Source: Methanoculleus sp. UBA430
GTDB taxonomy: Archaea > Halobacteriota > Methanomicrobia > Methanomicrobiales > Methanoculleaceae
NCBI RefSeq assembly: GCF_002506585.1
Contig: NZ_DAXW01000012.1
Span: forward strand, 124,001-188,000
Reading direction: 5' to 3'
Length of the DNA: 64,000 bases
Below the pieces are notes generated by a model. That model saw only the letters and a list, made by a program, of their open reading frames with translations. It had not been told where the DNA came from and did no database searches. The position numbers and the translations under genes are program-made. The number at the start of each line of letters is the position of its first letter. The stretch's first letter is position 1. Positions 58,550 through 64,000 of this stretch are shown one piece after another.

Positions 58550-60571
58550 TCATGATACCCGGTACACGATTGTAGGTCCCGACCAGTATACCGGCTCGAC
58601 TTCCCCGCACTCCGCAAGCGTTTTCAGGCCGCTCCCGTACTTCACCCGCTCCGTCTCTCCGACGAAGATGTAGCGTACATTGTACTTCGCAAAGAGCGCT
58701 TTCGGGTTCTCCGTGTACATTCGGTCGACGTCCAGAGACCGTCGCTCGATCTCTTCCCATCCCCGCCCCCACATTACTTCGTGGGTACGCCACCCGATAA
58801 CCGTGGGAAGCCCCGTGAAAGCCGATACCCGCGACGAGTAGGTGTACGCGTCCCCGGGGGCTTCCAGGACCACATCTCCGCTCTTCGCCGTCTCTCCAAG
58901 CCAGCAGAGTGCGGCATAGTCGTCGGGTTTCTGCTCTTTGAGCCATGCTGCCCCGTCAAACGTCAGCGTTCCGGTGCCACCCATGTATCCTGCGCCGGGC
59001 ATGGCTATGAGCGATCCAACCGGATGAATAGCAGCAACAGCTATCAGGACGACCGCTCCCGCCACCAGAACCCTGCTTCGTATCCGGGAGAGGAAGTACG
59101 CCGACGCCACCCCCAGGAACACCCACGCCTGAAGATACAACTTCATCACGGTGTTCAGGCGCTCAAACGGCTGGCCGTAGGCATCGTTGATGAAGAAGAC
59201 CTCGCAGAAAACAATCATCAGCAGGGCGATACCGGCGAGCATGGCCGGGTACTCGTCGTTAAACCATGCACGATAGAAGAACGGGAGGGCGAGAAGCGGC
59301 AGTACCGCCAGCGGAAAGTTCAGTGAGCAGGCGACGAGCGCAACGCCGACGACCACGGCCGCCGCGAAGATATCTTTTCTGGAAAATGTATGCAGGTCGA
59401 TCAGGTATGCAAGCGCCATGAAGGCAAAGACAGCGAATATGAGAAGGAAACCGGTCATATCCGTTCTCTGGCCGGGATCGACGACGCCGACCAGCCCCGT
59501 GAGCAGTGATGCTGCGAAGATGCAGCCCGCGAGCCCGATGACGAAGAGAAATGCTTTCTTCTTTGTCGCGACATAGGCCGTCCCGGCACAGAGGAAGAGA
59601 CTGGCGGGAAGGCTCCAGGCATTCACGCCGACGAGGAATGCGGCGGTGACGAGAGCTGTTGCGAAGGTCGCCCACGAGAAGTTTCTGGAGAATGCGAGGC
59701 ACAGCCCGACGAGGGCCAGCTGGAAAGGAATCGATACGAAATGGGCGTGCAGGTCTCCCTGGAGAAAGGTATAGAACGGGTAAAAGGTGATCGTATGGGG
59801 AATCACGCCTGTCGCGGCCGTGAAGTCGAAGGAGGAGAGCCATTCAGGGAGCGATCCTGAGAATGTGTGGAACTGGAGGATATCCGTTCCGCTCACATAC
59901 GCCAGCAGGTGTACAAACCCTGCCGGAAAACCGGAAACCATGGTGAGAAACGCTGCAACGAACCCGTACAGGTACCGCTCGGTCAGGTTGAGCCCGATGC
60001 CGAATGCCGTCTGCACGCCCATGGCAAAGAAGGCGGCAACGGCAATATTGTAGCCGACGGCAGCCTGCACCCCGGAGAGCGCGATAAGGACGGCGGCGGT
60101 CAGGTGTCCAAAGTAGTAGTAGGTCAGGCTCATGCCCGCGGACCAGGGATCGGCGGGCGGCAGGAAATCGGTCCGCAACAGGGACTGGAGAAACGCCGCA
60201 TCCATGAAGTCTTCGGAGTACCCGAAGTAGATCTCCGGTTTCTGCATGAGGAAGAGTGCCGCGAGAAGAAACGTCGCGACGAACAGTCCTTCCTGCACCA
60301 GCAGTCCCCTCTCTATCTTCAGGTCGCGGCGGTGGTAGACGACGAGCGCGGCCAGAGCAATGAGGACGAACAGACCGATATATACGCCTGCGGCGAACGT
60401 GACCAGCCGGAGGGATGAGAGCAGCCAGGCAACGAGGGAGACGATGACGATCCCGACCGGCCGGGCGAGCGAGTAGCCGGTGTCCCGCAGGTTCCCGGCC
60501 AGGGTCCGGACTATCGGAAACGAAAGGAGACCTATTACTTCGAGGACTACGAAGAAGGCAAGCAGGTCCAT
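58550..60571 (-). CDS. DUF2298 (Chlor_Arch_YYY) polytopic membrane protein
   Basis: This 673-aa protein has about 14-16 membrane helices. It carries the family motifs SLTYYYFGHLTAAVLIAL (the YYY stretch, about residues 149-166) and the conserved HTITFYPFYTFLQGDLHAH segment (about 260-278). The chain ends with an outer soluble domain of about 120 residues. The family resembles membrane glycosyltransferases of the GT-C type, so a lipid-linked sugar role is plausible but unproved. ATG 60571 has GGAGGCGTGA upstream, near the stop of the small gene before it. Confidence 0.85.
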   Translation of the reverse strand: MDLLAFFVVLEVIGLLSFPIVRTLAGNLRDTGYSLARPVGIVIVSLVAWLLSSLRLVTFAAGVYIGLFVLIALAALVVYHRRDLKIERGLLVQEGLFVATFLLAALFLMQKPEIYFGYSEDFMDAAFLQSLLRTDFLPPADPWSAGMSLTYYYFGHLTAAVLIALSGVQAAVGYNIAVAAFFAMGVQTAFGIGLNLTERYLYGFVAAFLTMVSGFPAGFVHLLAYVSGTDILQFHTFSGSLPEWLSSFDFTAATGVIPHTITFYPFYTFLQGDLHAHFVSIPFQLALVGLCLAFSRNFSWATFATALVTAAFLVGVNAWSLPASLFLCAGTAYVATKKKAFLFVIGLAGCIFAASLLTGLVGVVDPGQRTDMTGFLLIFAVFAFMALAYLIDLHTFSRKDIFAAAVVVGVALVACSLNFPLAVLPLLALPFFYRAWFNDEYPAMLAGIALLMIVFCEVFFINDAYGQPFERLNTVMKLYLQAWVFLGVASAYFLSRIRSRVLVAGAVVLIAVAAIHPVGSLIAMPGAGYMGGTGTLTFDGAAWLKEQKPDDYAALCWLGETAKSGDVVLEAPGDAYTYSSRVSAFTGLPTVIGWRTHEVMWGRGWEEIERRSLDVDRMYTENPKALFAKYNVRYIFVGETERVKYGSGLKTLAECGEVEPVYWSGPTIVYRVS

Positions 60572-60575
60572 CCGG

Positions 60576-60854
60576 TCACGCCTCCTTCCCCGCGAGACCC
60601 GACGGGGAGGCGGCACCCGGCATCTGCAGGTCGTTCTCCGTTTCGGGGGCTGCGCCAGCAGTTTGAATCATTTCGGGCAGGTACGCTTCGCCGGAAAGCA
60701 GCACCCGGTCGTACACTGTTCTCCCCGGTTCTCCCTTTTCCACTCTTGGTGGGATGCGTTCTGCCGTGATCTCACGTTCTACCGGTTTGGGGGGGACAGC
60801 CAGCGCCGGCGGAGACGGTGGAGTGGCGGTAGAGACACGATCTGCGGTGTCCAT
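60576..60854 (-). CDS. Possible small Pro-rich protein before DUF2298
   Basis: This 92-aa hydrophilic frame is rich in Pro, Ala and Glu. It ends four bases before the DUF2298 start and so may be translated with it. It has no family, no clear ribosome binding site and a composition compatible with chance in GC-rich DNA. Confidence 0.35.
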   Translation of the reverse strand: MDTADRVSTATPPSPPALAVPPKPVEREITAERIPPRVEKGEPGRTVYDRVLLSGEAYLPEMIQTAGAAPETENDLQMPGAASPSGLAGKEA

Positions 60855-60911
60855 CGTTTCGAATAATCTGTTAGGTTGGACGGGGCATCCTGCACAGGAA
60901 CAAGCACGATA

Positions 60912-61685
60912 TCACTTTTTCTTGCCCTGAAGGACCAATAACGCTCCCAATATCCCGATAATACCTGCCTGCAGACAGAATCCCGGAACCTCCTTCCCGG
61001 ATGGCTCCAGCTCCAGATCGAGCTCGTTCGTCAGGTTTTCAAAAATTATCTCGCGCTGGAGGGGGAGGTAGCCCTCTTTCTGAACGATGATGGTCTGATC
61101 GTACCCGATTGCTTTTTCGATCAGATACCTGCCGTCTCTTCCCGTTGTGTTCGTCACCGAGAGGGGTTCGTCATCCAGCTCAAAGACCGATTCAAATCGC
61201 ATGGATGCGTTGTGAATCGGGTTGCCTTCAGGGTCCGTCACCCTGCCCGAAACGTTGATCGCCCGCGGCGGAGGTATTCCGCTGTGGATGGTCACGTTCA
61301 GGCTTTTTTCGGCCCGGTTTCCGAGGTTGTCGGTCGCTATGACCGTGATCCTGTTCTCCCCTTTAGAGACCGGCACGGAGCACGCGAACGTCGTTTCGTT
61401 CCCGCACGAAACTTCCCCTATCTCGCTTTGAACAACCACGCTCCGTATGCCGGATGGGGCATCGATCTTGCCGAGAACCGCAACGTGGGGCGGAACGACA
61501 TCGATCCAGCCCTCAGCTCCGTCGGTCGGGGAGGTGACGGTGATGGTTATCGGCGCATCGATACCGGTGAGGGGTGCGTTCCCGCTATTTTCTTCACTCG
61601 CACTCACCACCGTCACGACGCCCATGCTCGCCAGCAGCACGGCGAAGAGCATGGAGAGTGCCCGCATTCCGATGGTTCCGTTCAT
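60912..61685 (-). CDS. Exported Ig-like protein with PGF-CTERM-like anchor
   Basis: This 257-aa protein has a signal peptide (about residues 8-29, ending VVSA). A beta-sandwich domain of the Ig/bacterial type (about 45-135) and a carboxypeptidase-regulatory-like domain follow (about 143-225, with VSGRVTDPEGNPIHNASM). The tail is VPGFCLQAGIIGILGALL then KKK. The Pro-Gly-Phe before a membrane helix resembles the archaeosortase sorting signal PGF-CTERM. Its 5' region is duplicated at 57950-58250. A good ribosome binding site (AGGAGG) precedes ATG 61685; a TATA-like TGTATTTTAGG lies at about 61727-61737. Confidence 0.82.
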   Translation of the reverse strand: MNGTIGMRALSMLFAVLLASMGVVTVVSASEENSGNAPLTGIDAPITITVTSPTDGAEGWIDVVPPHVAVLGKIDAPSGIRSVVVQSEIGEVSCGNETTFACSVPVSKGENRITVIATDNLGNRAEKSLNVTIHSGIPPPRAINVSGRVTDPEGNPIHNASMRFESVFELDDEPLSVTNTTGRDGRYLIEKAIGYDQTIIVQKEGYLPLQREIIFENLTNELDLELEPSGKEVPGFCLQAGIIGILGALLVLQGKKK

Positions 61686-61970
61686 GAGTTTTTCCTCCTG
61701 TATATTACCGGAGGCAAAGGAGACACAATCCTAAAATACAAGGAGTGCAAACTTATCTCTTGCCTTCGGGTAGTGGGGGGTTCATCCGGCCTTGGACGGA
61801 TTGGGTGAGCCTCCGCGGTTTTGCAAACGCTGTTTTGAACATCCGCACAGTAACCTGAACGTTTGGACATTTATGTTTTCTGTCCTATTTCTCTACACGT
61901 CTATCGGTTGTTTGCAGAAGTGGGGCGATCCATCCCGCCCTGTGGGATGCGGATACAGGAGAGAGGCTGT
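61675..61970 (-). repeat. Duplicated upstream segment, copy 3 (long form)
   Basis: About 295 bases are related to 57950-58250, including the start codon region, the pairing CCTCC/GGAGG (61694-61698 with 61710-61714), the leader, the TATA-like ACATTTATGT and the 68-base element (61878-61946). This copy precedes the intact gene at 60912, so it may be the original. Confidence 0.65.
61878..61946 (-). repeat. Upstream element, copy 3
   Basis: Third copy of the element; differs from copy 2 at only a few bases. Read as protein on the minus strand it ends FCKQPIDV, stop. See copies 1 and 2. Confidence 0.7.
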
Positions 61971-62480
61971 CTCATCTGGTTAAGTCCTGCAAGAGTGACC
62001 TCGCCTAACGACAGTAAGTACATTGACCGCGTCGGGGGCAGGGGACCACCACGCTCCGGATCGTCACATAGCCCGCCAGAAGTCGGGACGACTCAGAGAA
62101 AGGGTTCTTGATCGCGGCCCCTTCCCCGAGCAGATAGGAGAAAGGACGGGCGGGGCACCGCAGATGGCGGGGTTTGCCTCGCACCGGAACGCTTCCGGGC
62201 CGCCCGGCATCATCAACCGTCGCTGTATCTCCCATTTCCACTCATCCTCCTGTGTAGATCCTGGATACGGGGTATGGCGATGAGGTTCTCCCGGGCGAGA
62301 CGCAGGCGGATGGACAGGTGTAGGAAGTGATCCGGGCTTGCCAACGCCTTCGGCCGGGTCTGGATGAACATCGCCGCGCTCATTGTCTTCCCTGCGGCCT
62401 TCTTCGCCGCGACCTACGTGAAGTTCATGCGGATGGGTATTCAGGTGAAGATCGGGCACCTGCACCGCCGGGGTCGCAGC
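61971..62480. other. Gene-poor region with possible fragments
   Basis: No complete gene is seen. On the plus strand, about 62337-62480 encodes ANAFGRVWMNIAALIVFPAA followed by FFAATYVKFMRMG, a membrane-protein-like stretch. It begins right after a stop codon and runs into the antisense of MCM; it looks like a fragment of a decayed gene. A minus-strand frame 62005-62241 (78 codons, ending in CPRRGQCTYC) is also possible but unsupported. Confidence 0.4.
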
Positions 62481-64000
62481 CTACCCGATCAGCTTCACCA
62501 GCCCGTGCCGGGGCTCGAGCACCTCGCCGCCCCGTTTCAGCTGCTCGAGGGTATGCTCGACCTTGTCGCGGGAGAAGCCCTGCTGCACAAGGATATCGAT
62601 GACCTCATCGACCCTCGCCTGGCCGCCGGAGTCGCCGGAGACGTTCCGGATAGCCTCCTTGACCGACCGGATGATGTCGCGCTGCGACTTCGTGACCCCG
62701 GTCACGAGCTTATCGATATCGAAACTCCCACTCTCGGCGTCGTAGGCGACCTGCCGGAGACAGGCGTCCACGATCTTTAAGATCCGGTCGGTGTCCTCCG
62801 TGTCGACGGTGTTGGAGAGTCGCATCCGTGCGCTCGCCTCCGCAAGCCGGACCAGTGCCTCGAGTTGCCGGGCGGTGACCGGGACGGGCTTGTTCCCGCT
62901 CGCGAGGTTTCGCAGACGCATGTAGTAGGCGATCAGCGCCTCCTGGGCACCGCTGGAGAGGATGGGGAAGCAGGTCCTCTTCGCATAGGCAATATACTTC
63001 CGGAGCAGCGTCGGGTCGATGTCGGGGATGACGGGCGCAAGCGCCCGCTCGATGTACGCCTCATCGACGTCGGGCAGCGGCGTGTAGGCGTGCTGCTTGA
63101 TCAACTCGCCGACGGAATGCGTCTTGATGATGTGCTGCGCGATCGCCCCGTCGCGCTCGGCCTCGGGCTGGTCGGTCATCACGAAGATGAGGTCGAACCG
63201 GGAGAGTAGCGAGGGCGGCATATCGATCTGCTCCCCGATCGGGACGAACTGGTCGAACCTCCCCAGTTTCGGGTTCGCCGCGCCGAGGAGGGCGCACCGG
63301 GACTTCAGGGTCGCGGTGATGCCGGCCTTTGCGACCGAGATCGAGTTGCCGCACCAGATCGGGATGCCGTTTCGCCGGATATAGAGGGTGTGATTCGGGA
63401 CCTCAAGGCAGTAGATCATCCCTTTGTAGAGCCGTTTCTCGATATGCCGCTGCCCGTTTGTGTTGATGTTCGGCTCGTTCTGGCCGTCGCGGATGAAGGT
63501 CACCTGGTAGATATCGTGGGTCGTGGTCGTGGTCCCTCCCCGCGGATTGGCCGCGGCGGTCCCGGCCTCCTGCATGAGATGGACGTTCCCGGACCACCCC
63601 TTCTTCAGCAGGAGTTCGGTGACGTCGTCGGCAAGCCTCTTTGAGGAGGTCGTGTAGATCGAGACCCCGGTCGTCTTGTTGACGTAACCGTCCCCGAGCA
63701 TGAGCGCGTCGAGCAATATCACTATCTGCTCCGGGGGGAGCCGTTTGGCATAATCAGGGACGTATTTCTCGTGGCATCTGCCGAACGGCGCGAGGTGCTC
63801 CGCAAGTTGCTTTGCGCTGATCGCGAAGTTCTTGCCGTCGTAGGAGAAGTTAAACGGCAGCCGTTCGAGACACTGCCGGATTGTCTCGGCTGATTCGGGG
63901 TTCGTCTGAGATACGATCACGCGGTAGGGGACCCCGGTCCTGGAGTGCCGCTGGACCGACCCCTCGGAGAGGAAGTAGCCCAGGAACTCAAGCCAGTCGT
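62481..64000 (-). CDS. MCM replicative helicase with an intein (5' part outside the window)
   Basis: The gene runs off the right end of the window. From 63344 down to 62481 it encodes the C-terminal MCM extein: SISVAKAGITATLKSRC, the MPPSLLSRFDLIF arginine-finger motif and a C-terminal winged helix. From the window edge to 63345 it encodes an intein: two LAGLIDADG-type homing-endonuclease motifs (FLGYFLSEGS at the edge and LLDALMLGDGY) and the splicing end IPIWCGN before Ser. The penultimate residue is Gly rather than the usual His. The frame stays open upstream of the GTG at 63920, which is not a real start. The insertion lies before SISVAKAG, a conserved MCM position near Walker B. Confidence 0.9.
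   Translation of the reverse strand, partial: DWLEFLGYFLSEGSVQRHSRTGVPYRVIVSQTNPESAETIRQCLERLPFNFSYDGKNFAISAKQLAEHLAPFGRCHEKYVPDYAKRLPPEQIVILLDALMLGDGYVNKTTGVSIYTTSSKRLADDVTELLLKKGWSGNVHLMQEAGTAAANPRGGTTTTTHDIYQVTFIRDGQNEPNINTNGQRHIEKRLYKGMIYCLEVPNHTLYIRRNGIPIWCGNSISVAKAGITATLKSRCALLGAANPKLGRFDQFVPIGEQIDMPPSLLSRFDLIFVMTDQPEAERDGAIAQHIIKTHSVGELIKQHAYTPLPDVDEAYIERALAPVIPDIDPTLLRKYIAYAKRTCFPILSSGAQEALIAYYMRLRNLASGNKPVPVTARQLEALVRLAEASARMRLSNTVDTEDTDRILKIVDACLRQVAYDAESGSFDIDKLVTGVTKSQRDIIRSVKEAIRNVSGDSGGQARVDEVIDILVQQGFSRDKVEHTLEQLKRGGEVLEPRHGLVKLIG

Noticed and set aside
1..64000. tRNA or rRNA genes
   Set aside because: The gene-free stretches were scanned for tRNA-like arms and T-loop sequence, and nothing convincing was found.

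Overview
The window looks like chromosomal DNA of a GC-rich hydrogenotrophic methanogen of the order Methanomicrobiales; Methanoculleus or a close relative is my best guess, by inference. Archaeal markers include an intein-containing MCM helicase, a second small RFC subunit, NMD3, DUF424, pantoate kinase plus phosphopantothenate synthetase, MptD and a TYW2/Trm5-type tRNA enzyme. Promoters have AT-rich TATA boxes, and several genes appear leaderless or nearly so. An NADP-type secondary alcohol dehydrogenase fits a methanogen that can oxidise 2-propanol. No rRNA, tRNA or CRISPR array was seen.

Layout. 0.3-3.7 kb: Lhr-type helicase with an overlapping phosphoesterase. 3.9-6.7 kb: secondary alcohol dehydrogenase with a long foldable leader, then an IS1634-like transposase. 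6.8-10.4 kb: small enzymes, two neighbouring frameshifted membrane genes, a PQQ-type sugar dehydrogenase homologue, a DUF2179 protein and a ferritin-like protein. 10.7-16.1 kb: a 1,414-residue secreted beta-helix protein and a second surface protein. 16.2-25.3 kb: DNA glycosylase, ferredoxin protein, condensation-type acyltransferase, an operon of aldolase and pyrophosphate-type phosphofructokinase, GDPD, hydrolase, HtrA-like protease and nitroreductase. 25.5-39.9 kb: three PAS sensors (one full histidine kinase, two with an H-box but no ATPase domain), copper- and zinc-type P1B ATPases, a bicupin lipoprotein and a lone TnpB. 40-46.5 kb: zinc-ribbon protein, Lrp operon, ThiD, AIR-synthase-like protein, HicAB, and a serpin beside a membrane-anchored winged-helix regulator.

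47.2-55.0 kb is a dense minus-strand block of ten mostly overlapping genes. It joins CoA synthesis (pantoate kinase, phosphopantothenate synthetase, CoaBC), pterin synthesis (MptD), ribosome and tRNA maturation (NMD3, TYW2-like), a clamp-loader subunit and a methyltransferase. 55.2-62.5 kb is a rearranged zone of small membrane proteins, a DUF2298 protein, an exported PGF-CTERM-like protein, gene remnants and a three-copy upstream element. The window ends inside the MCM gene, within its intein.

The best candidates for something undescribed are the three-copy upstream element (56.6, 58.2 and 61.9 kb), the paired sensors that end in an H-box without a kinase domain, a perfect 22-bp inverted repeat inside a histidine kinase gene, the serpin/membrane-regulator pair with a palindrome at the predicted start site, and the switch-like leader of the alcohol dehydrogenase.
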